The notes: a model not told the origin generated them from the sequence alone. A stretch of DNA of 46,820 nt from Gemmataceae bacterium (GCA_003136315.1 PLDW01000441.1:447-47266); one strand, 5' to 3'; shown: positions 1 through 8,410, counted from the stretch's first letter. A program made the numbers and translations.

Positions 1-2
1 GT

Positions 3-614
3 GTCGATCCCCCCCCCCCCAACGCAGCTGGTGCTGTGCGAGCGGCAGTCGGAATCCCGGCCACCGCCCAGGTGATCGGGACAGTCGGTCGCCTGACCGA
101 GGTGAAACGCCAGGATCTCCTGCTCCGTGCCACCGCCGGCCTCTGTCGAAAGTTCCCCGACCTCCATCTTCTCGTCGTCGGGGACGGCCCCGAACGCACC
201 GCCCTCGCGGCCCTAGCAGTCGAACTGGGAATCAGTGACCGAGTCTGCTGGGCGGGGTATCGGCCGGACCCGGAACGTTATCTGGCTGCGATGGATGTGT
301 TCGCGCTCACCAGCAGGTCCGAAGGGCTGCCGCTTTCGCTCCTCGAAGCGTGGGCCGTCGGGAAACCCGTCGTGTGTTCTGCCGTCGGGGGCATCCCAGG
401 CGTTGTGACATCTGGCCATAATGGGCTCCTCTTCCCAAGTGGCGATGTCGGATCGCTCATCGCGGCCCTATCGACCCTGCTCTCTGACACGACGATTGCT
501 TGCCGCATCGCCCAGGCTGGCCAGATTCTCGTCCGGGAGCGGTTCTCCTTTGCACGTATGGCAGCGGAGTATGAGTCTCGATATCTCAGCCTGATCGCGA
601 GCGGGGGTCGGTGA
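3..614 (+). CDS. GT4-family glycosyltransferase, C-terminal part (5' truncated)
   Basis: This is the C-terminal Rossmann half of a retaining GT-B glycosyltransferase. It would transfer a sugar from a nucleotide donor during polysaccharide assembly in the cytoplasm. Visible motifs are IGTVGRLTEVKRQDLLLRA, the usual start of the second domain, and SEGLPLSLLEAWAVGKPVV, the donor-binding EX7E region. A GGIPGVV turn and a typical closing helix follow. The reading frame stays open to the window edge through the poly-C run, so the N-terminal acceptor domain is missing. A GTG at 36 is only an internal codon. It overlaps the next gene by 4 bases (ATGA-like junction), which indicates translational coupling. 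Acceptor and sugar specificity cannot be read from the sequence. Confidence 0.85.
   Translation, partial: VDPPPPNAAGAVRAAVGIPATAQVIGTVGRLTEVKRQDLLLRATAGLCRKFPDLHLLVVGDGPERTALAALAVELGISDRVCWAGYRPDPERYLAAMDVFALTSRSEGLPLSLLEAWAVGKPVVCSAVGGIPGVVTSGHNGLLFPSGDVGSLIAALSTLLSDTTIACRIAQAGQILVRERFSFARMAAEYESRYLSLIASGGR
9..20. repeat. poly-C homopolymer at contig edge
   Basis: Twelve consecutive C residues lie inside the truncated glycosyltransferase frame and would encode a run of prolines. With the poly-G at the other end, this fits an assembly breakpoint, and the exact length may be wrong. Confidence 0.8.
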
Positions 615-1807
615 TGCGGATCCTCTGCCTGACGAATTTGTACCCCAACCCGTACCAGCCGCATCGGGCTCCGTTTAACCGGCAACGGCTTCGGCTCATG
701 AATGAGCAACATCCGACCCGCGTCATCGCTCCAATCGCCTGGACCAATGAATTCCGGGCTCGCTGGGCAGGAGCCAGACCGCTCCCCTCCGGGCGGCAGG
801 TCACCCTCGACGGGATGATCATCAATCACCCTCGCTACTATTTTCCCCCTCGGGGGTTCAGAGGGTGGTACGGAAGGTGCTTTCTGGGCTCGGTAGCGGG
901 GGTCTTCCGGCGAGTCGTGAACGAGTTCCGGCCCGATATTGTCTACACTCCGTGGGCCTACCCGGACGGTTGGGCAGCGGTCCAACTCGCCCGACGAGTT
1001 GGCCTCCCGGTGGTTCTTCACGTCCTCGGGTCCGATATCCGACTGCTGGACCGGTATCCGTCCAAGCGTGGCGGAACGACGGAAGCCGTCCGGACAGCGG
1101 ACGGGGTGGTCGCCGTAAGCCAGGAACTCGCAGGGCGACTACGAGATCTGGGTGTTGCACCGAACAAGATCCGGGTAATCTTTGACGGTGTCGACTCATT
1201 CGTCTTCCACCCGGGTTCCTGCATCAAGGCCCGGACCCAAGTCGGCGTATCCGGCCCAGGGGCGGTGATTCTTTTCGTCGGCAACTTGGTCCACGTCAAA
1301 GGCGTGGACACCTTGCTCGCGGCCTGCCACCAGTTACGGTCGTCAGGGCTGGAGTTTCAGGTGGTGGTGGTCGGCCAGGGACCCCTGGCTCCGGCCCTGC
1401 GAGATCTGGTTGGCCGACTGGGTCTATCCGGTTCCATTCGGTTCACCGGCTCGCTTCCTCAGGGGGATCTACCGGACTGGTATCGAGCCGCCAATGTGCT
1501 TGTTCTTCCCAGCCGGTCGGAGGGGGTTCCGAACGTTCTGTTGGAAGCATCTGCGTGTGGAACACCCTGGGTGGCTACGAGCGTCGGGGGCATTCCCGAG
1601 ATCGCTCATCTCGGAGCTAGCCGGGTGGTGCCTCCCGACAACCCAGGATTGCTCGCCGAGGCAATCCGCGAGACCCTCACGACCCCCCCGCTACGACCTG
1701 CAACCGGTCCCCGGTCCCTCACCGACGCCGTGGCCGAATTGGCAGAGTTCCTCGAATCGGTTCTCCACGCGAATCTGGACGGAGTCCAGGTGGGTGGCTC
1801 CTGGTGA
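611..1807 (+). CDS. GT4-family glycosyltransferase
   Basis: A 398-residue, full-length GT-B glycosyltransferase. The N-terminal domain starts MMRILCLTNLYPNPYQPHRA and carries a VLHVLGSDIRLL segment. The linker has VIFDGVDSFVFHPG, the usual GVD-x-x-x-F motif. The C-terminal domain has ILFVGNLVHVKGVDTLLAA and SEGVPNVLLEASACGTPWV, with the conserved EX7E glutamates, followed by GGIPEI. The start overlaps the stop of the upstream gene, and the next gene begins 3 bases after its stop, so these are one transcription unit. Retaining sugar transfer to a lipid-linked or nascent glycan is expected of the family. The specific sugar is unknown. Confidence 0.9.
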   Translation: MMRILCLTNLYPNPYQPHRAPFNRQRLRLMNEQHPTRVIAPIAWTNEFRARWAGARPLPSGRQVTLDGMIINHPRYYFPPRGFRGWYGRCFLGSVAGVFRRVVNEFRPDIVYTPWAYPDGWAAVQLARRVGLPVVLHVLGSDIRLLDRYPSKRGGTTEAVRTADGVVAVSQELAGRLRDLGVAPNKIRVIFDGVDSFVFHPGSCIKARTQVGVSGPGAVILFVGNLVHVKGVDTLLAACHQLRSSGLEFQVVVVGQGPLAPALRDLVGRLGLSGSIRFTGSLPQGDLPDWYRAANVLVLPSRSEGVPNVLLEASACGTPWVATSVGGIPEIAHLGASRVVPPDNPGLLAEAIRETLTTPPLRPATGPRSLTDAVAELAEFLESVLHANLDGVQVGGSW

Positions 1808-1810
1808 CCC

Positions 1811-3007
1811 ATGCCCCTTAGCTCCCAAACTCAGCCTCAGCTCAATCGGTCCGACGGACCTGTGGTCGGCCGCGATATGCTCTGTTTCAGCCACGATTGG
1901 ACCGGAGATCCGCTCTCAAAAACTCACTTGATGCGGTTATTCGCCCGTAAGAATCGGGTCCTGTGGGTGAACTCGATCGGATATCGGACACCCTCGCTCG
2001 GGAACAAAAAGGATCTTGGCCGCCTCGTCCGGAAACTCCGTGATGCCGCCACACCGCTACGGGAAGTCGAACCGAACCTCTTCGTGCTGAGCCCACTTGC
2101 TGTCCCACTCTGGGGTTGGGCGGGAGTCCGGTCGTTCAACCGTCGGTTCCTCCGGTGGCAAGTTCGAGGGGCGATGCGACGACTCCGCTTCCGCCGTCCG
2201 ATCAACTGGGTGTTCAACCCCGCGGCCGGGGTTCTTGCTGGGGATCTGAACGAAGATAAGATCGTCTATTATTGCGTGGACGAATACACTGCTTTCTCCG
2301 GGGTCGACCCAGTGGCTCTGGCCAGGGCGGAAGCCCGGGTTCTCGATAGGGCCGACCTGGTCATCGTCTCGGCCACGCGGTTGCAGCAAACCAAGCGGTC
2401 GCCGACCGCCCCAACCGTACTCGTTCGACACGGGGTCGATTACGATCACTTCCGGACGGCTCTCAACCCCGGAACCCAAGTTCCTGCGGAGATTGCCGGG
2501 CTACCCCACCCGGTGATTGGGTACTTCGGCCTGATCGCCTCGGATTGGGTCGATATCCCGCTCCTGGTCCAGTTGGCGCGAAGTTTTCCGGGCGGCTCGC
2601 TGGTCCTGCTCGGGAAGGCGACAATGGATGTGAGTCCGCTCCAGGCCGAGCCAAACGTTTATCTTCTGGGACGCAAGCCTTACGAATCGCTCCCCAGTTA
2701 CTGTAAGGGGTTCGATGTGGCTGTGATTCCGTTCCCGGTGACCGAGGTGACGTTGAATGCCAACCCACTCAAAGCTCGCGAATACCTGGCTGCGGGACTG
2801 CCAGTAGTCTCGACCCCGATCCCTGAGGTGGAGTTCCTCGGCCAGGTCCACATCGGCCGGACCGTGGAGGAGTTCGTCGCGGGAGTTCGTCTGGCTCTTC
2901 GAGAACCGGGGCCGTCTCTCACCCGCAGCCAGTCGATGGCGACCGAGAGTTGGGCCGCCCGAATGGAAGAGGTGCATCAACACCTCTGCCACGTCACGGG
3001 GGGCTGA
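1811..3007 (+). CDS. GT-B glycosyltransferase (TuaH-like group)
   Basis: A 398-residue protein that looks like a divergent GT-B glycosyltransferase. It has FSHDWTGDPLSKTHLM near residue 26, a YYCVDEYTAF segment at 153-162 and VRHGVDYDHF at 205-214. The C-terminal donor domain contains NPLKAREYLAAGLPVVSTPI. This pattern resembles proteins annotated as TuaH or glycosyl transferase group 1 in exopolysaccharide clusters. The frame opens 3 bases after the upstream stop. An internal ATG at 1877 (before LCFSHDW) is a credible alternative start, because the first 22 residues look unstructured. It sits in a run of four GT-B genes, so it probably acts on the same repeat unit or a linked one. Confidence 0.82.
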   Translation: MPLSSQTQPQLNRSDGPVVGRDMLCFSHDWTGDPLSKTHLMRLFARKNRVLWVNSIGYRTPSLGNKKDLGRLVRKLRDAATPLREVEPNLFVLSPLAVPLWGWAGVRSFNRRFLRWQVRGAMRRLRFRRPINWVFNPAAGVLAGDLNEDKIVYYCVDEYTAFSGVDPVALARAEARVLDRADLVIVSATRLQQTKRSPTAPTVLVRHGVDYDHFRTALNPGTQVPAEIAGLPHPVIGYFGLIASDWVDIPLLVQLARSFPGGSLVLLGKATMDVSPLQAEPNVYLLGRKPYESLPSYCKGFDVAVIPFPVTEVTLNANPLKAREYLAAGLPVVSTPIPEVEFLGQVHIGRTVEEFVAGVRLALREPGPSLTRSQSMATESWAARMEEVHQHLCHVTGG

Positions 3008-3017
3008 TGCGACTCCC

Positions 3018-4163
3018 ATGACACCCTACTGCAAGCGGCTTCGACTGATGTACCTCATGGGCTATGAGCCCCGGGGAACACGTACAGTCGACCACGCAAT
3101 CCTGGGCCTCGCCCGATCTGCTGCCGCAACGGGATGGCGCGTCACCTTTGTGTTCACAGCCCACCCGCCAGAGGCGTTCCGTGATGCCCTTGCCGCGACC
3201 GGCGCGGAGTACGCTGTCTTTTCTTACCCTCTGACCTGGCGGGGAGCCCGGAAGCTGGCGAGGACGTTTCGTGGGACCGAGCCTCACCTCCTCCTGACGA
3301 GCTACCTCTCCCCGTTCCACTTGCCGATCCTCTGGCTCAAGCTGTCGAGATTCGCCCGCCGGTTGGTCGTGATTGACCACGCAAGCGGGTCGGGCTCCTC
3401 TCCCGGACTCCTGGGTCGGCTCCTGCGGCGGGTACGAGGGTGGCTGGTGGGTCGGATCGTCGACCGGTTCATCGCTGTCTCGGGGTTTGTTGCCCACCGC
3501 CAGCGTGAGCGGGCCTACCTGCCCGCAGCCAAGGTCCAGGTGATCCCGAATGGGGTGGATTGCAAGCAGTACACGGCCACACTGCGACCAGTCGATGCGA
3601 TCGTCCAGGTGGCGTTCGCTGGCCAGTTGATCCCGGAAAAAGGGCTCAAGACCCTCCTGGAGGCGTACAGACGGGTCCTGTCCGAACGCCCTGACGGGTT
3701 AGCTCTGACAATTGCCGGTCAGGGTCCGCAGCGGGAGGAGTTGGAGCGATACTGTCGGGACCACGCACTGGACCGGGTCCGATTCCTTGGCCACACCGAC
3801 GAGATCCCGGCTCTTTTTGGCCGGGCGGATGTGGTGGTCGTCCCATCCGAGTGGGGTGAGGCATTCGGCCTCGTCGCGATCGAGGCGATGGCCAGCGGAG
3901 CGGCCGTCCTGACGTCCGACGCGGGTGGGCTGCCCGAGGTCGTGGGGGACGCCGGGGTTGTATTCCGCGCGGGGGACGTGGCCGACCTCGCGGCCAAGCT
4001 CCAGGCCCTGGTTGTCTCCCGCTCCGAGCGGGAAAGGCTCGGAACTCTTGCCCGGGCTCGGGCCGAGGAACAGTACTCGCTTTCTCGGATGATCGACGGT
4101 CGCCTCGCCATGTGCGACCGGGTTTTCCACGGTCTTCTCGCCCAACCCGAATGCCCTCACTAA
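3018..4163 (+). CDS. GT4-family glycosyltransferase
   Basis: A 381-residue GT-B enzyme. The N-terminal half has MGYEPRGTRTVDHAILGLAR and LVVIDHASGSGSS. The linker reads VIPNGVDCKQY. The donor-binding half has FAGQLIPEKGLKTLLEAYRR, then PSEWGEAFGLVAIEAMASGA with the EX7E signature, then GGLPEVVGDAGVVF. The start lies 10 bases after the upstream stop, and the acetyltransferase gene begins 19 bases downstream. A second ATG in frame (before YLMGYEP) could be the true start. It is expected to add one sugar during repeat-unit synthesis at the cytoplasmic face of the membrane. The substrate is not predictable. Confidence 0.88.
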   Translation: MTPYCKRLRLMYLMGYEPRGTRTVDHAILGLARSAAATGWRVTFVFTAHPPEAFRDALAATGAEYAVFSYPLTWRGARKLARTFRGTEPHLLLTSYLSPFHLPILWLKLSRFARRLVVIDHASGSGSSPGLLGRLLRRVRGWLVGRIVDRFIAVSGFVAHRQRERAYLPAAKVQVIPNGVDCKQYTATLRPVDAIVQVAFAGQLIPEKGLKTLLEAYRRVLSERPDGLALTIAGQGPQREELERYCRDHALDRVRFLGHTDEIPALFGRADVVVVPSEWGEAFGLVAIEAMASGAAVLTSDAGGLPEVVGDAGVVFRAGDVADLAAKLQALVVSRSERERLGTLARARAEEQYSLSRMIDGRLAMCDRVFHGLLAQPECPH

Positions 4164-4182
4164 CCTGTGGAGGGTCGCAACA

Positions 4183-4770
4183 GTGAAACTGTTCCGTCTC
4201 ATCGCGTCAGATATTCGCGCGAAGTCACAATGGTGTTACGAACGGAATGACTGGAAAGGAATAATCAAGGTATTTATGACGGATGGAACTCCTGCCATGA
4301 TTTGTTATCGCCTGATGCAGTGGGCTCGGCGGTGGCGACTCACTCCCCTGGAACTGGCGTTTAACCGTGTCAACACAATTTTTTGTGGGTGTATTATCGG
4401 GCGTGGGGCCGAGTTTGGACCTGGCTTCGTACTTGTACACTCGCTTTGTGTGGTCATCAATGGGGGTGTCCAGGGGGGGGCGAATGTGCGAATCGAGCAT
4501 GGGGTGACGATTGGAGCAGAAAAGCGGAAAACACCAGTCATTGGGGACGATGTCTTTCTCGGCGCTGGGGCGAAGGTAATCGGCGGGGTCACGGTGGGGA
4601 CCGGGGCAAGGATCGGCGCAAACGCTGTGGTTCTGGCCGACGTTCCGCCCCATTCCACCGCGGTCGGCGTTCCGGCTCGGATCGTGCGATATCGCGATCC
4701 AACGGCCCAAACTCCGGTTGGGGAAGGAGAACCGTCTGCGACAGGCCCCCGCGAGTCTGGAGCCGTCTGA
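4183..4770 (+). CDS. serine O-acetyltransferase-like hexapeptide acetyltransferase
   Basis: A 195-residue left-handed beta-helix protein. It starts at GTG, with GGAGGG 8 bases upstream as ribosome binding site. The N-terminal helical part (about residues 1-65) resembles CysE-type proteins. Hexapeptide repeats run from CIIGRGAEFGPGFVLVHS through VRIEHGVTIGAEKRKTPVIG and VFLGAGAKVIGGVTVGTGAR to GANAVVLADVPPHSTAVGVP. The paired His residues in HSLCVV and EHGVTIG fit the acetyl-CoA-dependent family. Placed at the end of four glycosyltransferases, it more likely O-acetylates a sugar or precursor than makes O-acetylserine. This role is inferred from context. The last 25 residues are low complexity. 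Confidence 0.85.
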   Translation: MKLFRLIASDIRAKSQWCYERNDWKGIIKVFMTDGTPAMICYRLMQWARRWRLTPLELAFNRVNTIFCGCIIGRGAEFGPGFVLVHSLCVVINGGVQGGANVRIEHGVTIGAEKRKTPVIGDDVFLGAGAKVIGGVTVGTGARIGANAVVLADVPPHSTAVGVPARIVRYRDPTAQTPVGEGEPSATGPRESGAV

Positions 4771-4950
4771 AAAAGCCTCGGTATGGGTGTCCTCTTCTCC
4801 ACCTGAGCTGCGTTTTTCCGGGTGTCGGAAGATCCGACAAATGGTCGAGGCGATTCTTGTCCGGCCGAAAAAAACTTGCGATTGGGTTTGACAACGAAGG
4901 AGTGCCTCCCCATCATAACCCCTGACCTTCCCCGCTTGCCTTTTTTGCCG

Positions 4951-4998
4951 GTGCCACCTGAGTATCAATTTTCGTTAAGCATTTTGCGAAGGTGGCAC
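4951..4998. repeat. spaced 9-bp inverted repeat, possible operator
   Basis: GTGCCACCT at 4951-4959 is exactly mirrored by AGGTGGCAC at 4990-4998, with 30 bases between. Half-sites separated by about four helical turns suit a dimeric or looping regulator. The TGGCAC core recalls a sigma-54 -24 box, but no matching -12 GC follows on either strand. Confidence 0.4.
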
Positions 4999-5074
4999 AA
5001 ACGATACATGACGTGAGTTGTCGAACGAAGACCTCCGTCAATTTGCGATCCCTTACATAACGGCTCCACCACTC

Positions 5075-5116
5075 TATTGCATACTCGCAATACGTGGTTT
5101 ACTACATAATTGTAGT
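5075..5116. repeat. two adjacent small hairpins upstream of the GT2 gene
   Basis: TATTGC at 5075-5080 pairs with GCAATA at 5087-5092 across a 6-base loop. ACTACA at 5101-5106 pairs with TGTAGT at 5111-5116 across TAAT. Both are perfect stems of 6 bp, placed 56 to 98 bases before the start codon at 5173. They could be protein-binding palindromes or leader-RNA structure. Six-base stems can also arise by chance. Confidence 0.35.
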
Positions 5117-5172
5117 GGCAATTAGGTCTCCGTCTCTCCCGTGCCCAGGACATCCCGACGAGGCCCCTCGCC

Positions 5173-6504
5173 ATGACAGCAACCACCCAACTCCTCGCCG
5201 CGGCGACGCTGGGAAGTATCGTCGTGGTTGCGTATGTGTATTTAGGATATCCGATACTCGTTTGGTTCTGTTCACGACTCTTCGGTCGGCCACCAGTTCG
5301 TCCGAGTGTGCCGGACACCGACCTGCCGATGCTGACACTGATGATCGCGGCCTACAACGAGGAACGGGACATCGGCGAACGAGTCCGGAACGCCCTCCAA
5401 ACGAATTACCCGGCCAGTCGGCTTCGGGTTGTGGTTGCGTCCGACGGTTCGACCGATGCGACAAATGCAATCGTGGCCGGGTTCCGAAACCCCCGTGTCA
5501 AGTTATTTGCATTCCCTGTGCGGAGGGGGAAGGCAGCGGTCATCAACGATGTCCTGGGTCAAATCCGGGATGGGGTAGTGATGCTCTCGGACGCAAACAC
5601 CACGATCGATCCGAACTCCGCCCGTCATCTGGCTGCGTGGTTCGCGGATCCGTCGGTTGGGGCGGTCTGTGGCCGGCTCGTTCTGACCGACCCACAGGTC
5701 GGGCGGAACGTGGATAGTCTCTACTGGAAGTACGAGACTTTCCTCAAGAAATGTGAGAGCCGGCTCGGAGCCCTTCTCGGCTCCAACGGGGGGATCTACG
5801 CGATCCGCTGGAGTGTGTTCACCCCGATCCCAACCGACACGCTCGTGGACGACTTTGTCCTACCGTTGCTGGCTCGGTCTAACACCGGGTGTCGGATCGT
5901 GTACGACCGTGATGCGGTTGCCTGCGAGGAGACCCCGGCAAGTATGATCTCGGAGTTCCACCGACGCGCCCGGATCGGGGCCGGTGGGTTTCAGAGTATC
6001 GGCATCCTGTGGCGGCTTCTGTTGCCCCAGCATGGTTGGGTGGCGTTCACTTTTCTGTCACACAAAGTGCTCCGTTGGGTCTGTCCGTTCTTCCTCTTGG
6101 CGGCACTCGGTCTGAATATTCTGTTGCTGGATGAGCCACTATTCCGGGCACTCTTCGCCGCCCAGTTGACCTTCTACGCCCTGTCCCTGTGCGGTGGATC
6201 CATCCCCGCTCGACCGCGTGCTCTTCGCATTCTTCGGCTTCCCGCCATGTTCACGATGATGAACGCGGCCCTGTTTGTCGGGTTCTGGCGGTGGGCTCTG
6301 GGGCGACAGAAAATCACCTGGCGGAGGACCCAGCGGGAAGTAGGCGATCGTGTCCTTGTGTCGGAACAGCCGCCCTACCCCAACCGAGTCACAACGCTGG
6401 GGGCCTCGGATCAGGTGACCTTCGACGCCACCGCGCACGACGCTACCCGGATGGATTCGGTTCCGACCGCACCGGCCTTACTGAGCCACTCGGAGGGTCG
6501 ATGA
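5173..6504 (+). CDS. membrane-bound GT2 glycosyltransferase
   Basis: A 443-residue processive-type family 2 glycosyltransferase. A membrane segment at about residues 10-33 is followed by the GT-A domain: TLMIAAYNEERDIGERV at 55-71, ASDGSTDATN at 89-98 and LSDANTTIDPNS at 138-149, where the DxN stands in for the usual DxD. Further on come DDFVLP and RRARIGAGG, equivalent to the acceptor-binding and Q/RxxRW regions. At least three membrane helices near residues 290-390 close the protein. This layout is typical of inverting enzymes that build and may extrude a polymer. Its stop overlaps the start of the deacetylase-like gene by 4 bases, so the two products probably act on the same glycan. The last 60 residues are low complexity. 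Confidence 0.9.
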   Translation: MTATTQLLAAATLGSIVVVAYVYLGYPILVWFCSRLFGRPPVRPSVPDTDLPMLTLMIAAYNEERDIGERVRNALQTNYPASRLRVVVASDGSTDATNAIVAGFRNPRVKLFAFPVRRGKAAVINDVLGQIRDGVVMLSDANTTIDPNSARHLAAWFADPSVGAVCGRLVLTDPQVGRNVDSLYWKYETFLKKCESRLGALLGSNGGIYAIRWSVFTPIPTDTLVDDFVLPLLARSNTGCRIVYDRDAVACEETPASMISEFHRRARIGAGGFQSIGILWRLLLPQHGWVAFTFLSHKVLRWVCPFFLLAALGLNILLLDEPLFRALFAAQLTFYALSLCGGSIPARPRALRILRLPAMFTMMNAALFVGFWRWALGRQKITWRRTQREVGDRVLVSEQPPYPNRVTTLGASDQVTFDATAHDATRMDSVPTAPALLSHSEGR

Positions 6505-7655
6505 GCCCGTGGTGGCTGCTCGCTCCGGCCACCGGTTTCGGGCTTGGGGCCGCCATTGGCTGGGCCGGGCTCCGTCGGAAGGGGCTCCACCGGTGGCTGC
6601 TGCCCTACCTACGATCTTGGCGTCAGCGGCGAGACCCACGGCCGGGCGAACTGGTCCACGTGCTGCTGTGCATATGCGACCATTTTGAGCCGAAACGAGG
6701 TGGGGCGACACCAGAAGTGGCCCACTGCCGGGTTCGCCGGTGGGTCGAGGAGTACCCGAAACTGTTCGGGGGCTTCCGCGACAGCGATGGTCGCCCGCCA
6801 AGGCATACTTTTTTCTATCCCGTGGAGGAGTACGAACCGCAATACCTGGAGATGCTGGCCGGGCTGTGCCGGGCCGGATACGGGGAGGTTGAGGTCCACC
6901 TGCACCACGACAACGACACCGAGGAGAACCTGCGGCGGACGTTACTCGACTTCAAACAGACACTCGCCGACCGGCACGGTCTCTTGTCCCGTGATCGGCA
7001 GACCGGCGAGGTGGTATACGGGTTCATCCACGGGAACTGGTCGCTCGACAACGCCCGGTCGGACGGTCGGTACTGCGGGATCAACAACGAACTGGATGTC
7101 CTTCGGGAAACTGGCTGCTACGCCGACTTCACCCTCCCCTCAGCCCCGAGCGAGACCCAGACCCGGACGATTAACCGGATCTACTGGGCAGTGGACGACC
7201 CCAAGCGACCAAAATCGCACGACCGGGGCCAGGATCTGGGTCAGGGACCGAGGCCAGCGAACAGCCTGCTGATGATCCAGGGGCCGCTCCTGTTGGATTG
7301 GACGGTGCGAAAATGGGGAATTTTTCCACGGATTGAGAATGCGTGCTTGCAGAGAACCCAACCACCCGATAAAAACAGATTGAACCTTTGGCTCCGCGCA
7401 GGCGTCAAGGTCGCCACGAAGCCGAGTTGGTATTTCGTCAAACTCCACACTCACGGGGCTTACGAAGCCAATCAGGACGTGTTGCTGGGACCGGCGATGG
7501 TCCGCTTCCACGAAGACCTTCAGGAGCGGGCCAGAGAAGATGCGAGCTTCCGGTTCCACTACGTCACGGCCCGCGAACTGGCGAATCTCTCGATCGCTGC
7601 CGAACAAACCCCGACCGGCGAACCTGCCGGATTGATGAACTTCCGCTGGGCCTGA
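6501..7655 (+). CDS. polysaccharide-deacetylase-like membrane-anchored protein
   Basis: A 384-residue protein with an N-terminal hydrophobic anchor (about residues 5-24). The domain that follows looks like a distant NodB/polysaccharide deacetylase relative. It has an acidic first motif DHFEP at 60-64, a histidine cluster VHLHHDNDT at 132-140 and a late VKLHTHG at 313-319, equivalent in order to the Asp, His-x-x-x-His and Leu-x-His motifs of that family. The canonical TFDDG is not present. The start was set at the ATG overlapping the GT2 stop (ATGA), because upstream residues in the longer frame lie inside the GT2 gene. I infer metal-dependent modification of the GT2 product at the membrane or periplasm. 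A glycosidase-type fold remains possible. Confidence 0.62.
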   Translation: MSPWWLLAPATGFGLGAAIGWAGLRRKGLHRWLLPYLRSWRQRRDPRPGELVHVLLCICDHFEPKRGGATPEVAHCRVRRWVEEYPKLFGGFRDSDGRPPRHTFFYPVEEYEPQYLEMLAGLCRAGYGEVEVHLHHDNDTEENLRRTLLDFKQTLADRHGLLSRDRQTGEVVYGFIHGNWSLDNARSDGRYCGINNELDVLRETGCYADFTLPSAPSETQTRTINRIYWAVDDPKRPKSHDRGQDLGQGPRPANSLLMIQGPLLLDWTVRKWGIFPRIENACLQRTQPPDKNRLNLWLRAGVKVATKPSWYFVKLHTHGAYEANQDVLLGPAMVRFHEDLQERAREDASFRFHYVTARELANLSIAAEQTPTGEPAGLMNFRWA

Positions 7656-7729
7656 TGCGTCGGAAGAGTATCGGTCATCCCTGTGTCCCCCTCCTCCCGC
7701 CCATCGGGAGATCACTGGAGAGATGCCCC

Positions 7730-8410
7730 ATGAGGTTTCTTCGTCCACTCCACCTGATCGCTACCGTCGTGGGGCTCCTGGCCTTCACCGGTTCGGCACA
7801 GGCGACCTTCAGTCTTACCATTACTGGAGGGGCAACCTACTCAGATTCCACGAGCGGCTCGTCGCTGATGGGGAGTTTGACGAATCTGACCTATGGTCTT
7901 AACTACAACCTCTCGACGACTGATTTGGCACAACTGTCTCAAATCTCGGTCAACAGTTTTCAATTATCCAACAACACAGTCAACACCCAAACCTATCAGG
8001 TCACCATTACCGAAGATGCGTTCACGAACTACATCGGTGGCGGCTCTTATCTAACCGCGAGCTACCTTGCGATTGGTTCATCTGGCAACTCTGTCAATTC
8101 CACGACAACAGCCACACCCGGAGTGGGTGGTGTTGTCACAACGCCAAACATTTCGCCCTCCACGTCTCCGGGCACCGCATTTGGCGGCTATGCAGTTTTC
8201 ACCAGGACGCCGGGTACGGGTATGATTTCAATCACCTTTAATTTGTCGCTCCAAGCGTTTTCCGGCGTCTTTATCGAGAACGGGTCGGGTGGAGGGGCCA
8301 CTCTCACGCCTACCCCGGCCCCTGCGACAGCTCTCATGGCCGCAGCTGGCTTGCCGTTACTCGGGCTCATGCGGGTTCTTCGGCGTCGGAAGGCTGAACT
8401 TACTGCATGA
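7730..8410 (+). CDS. PEP-CTERM-like secreted protein with a PAP variant signal
   Basis: A 226-residue exported protein. An N-terminal signal peptide (MRFLRPLHLIATVVGLLAFT, with likely cleavage after GSAQA) precedes a Ser/Thr/Asn-rich, low-cysteine middle predicted to be beta-rich. The C-terminus has the tripartite sorting layout: PAPATA in place of PEP-AT, a hydrophobic helix (LMAAAGLPLLGLMRV) and a basic LRRRK cluster. Such signals are recognised by exosortases, and one is encoded about 7 kb downstream. The start at 7730 has GGAG 9 bases upstream and is the only one giving a proper signal peptide. It is followed by a strong terminator. The middle domain is not recognised. It is the only clear exosortase substrate in the window. 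Confidence 0.8.
   Translation: MRFLRPLHLIATVVGLLAFTGSAQATFSLTITGGATYSDSTSGSSLMGSLTNLTYGLNYNLSTTDLAQLSQISVNSFQLSNNTVNTQTYQVTITEDAFTNYIGGGSYLTASYLAIGSSGNSVNSTTTATPGVGGVVTTPNISPSTSPGTAFGGYAVFTRTPGTGMISITFNLSLQAFSGVFIENGSGGGATLTPTPAPATALMAAAGLPLLGLMRVLRRRKAELTA

Larger units (their letters stand above)
4771..5172. promoter_or_regulatory. intergenic region with inverted repeats, probable promoter of the 5173 operon
   Basis: This 402-base gap has no convincing gene and lower GC than its neighbours. It holds a spaced inverted repeat (4951-4998) and two small hairpins (5075-5092 and 5101-5116) within 100 bases of the next start. I see no intrinsic terminator with a T-tract after the acetyltransferase gene. 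The most likely role is separating the first glycosyltransferase block from the GT2/deacetylase block and hosting its promoter. The exact -35/-10 boxes cannot be named with confidence. Confidence 0.45.

Noticed and set aside
4993..5010. sigma-54 promoter suggested by TGGCAC
   Set aside because: No GC dinucleotide at the right spacing (GG-N10-GC) after the box on either strand.
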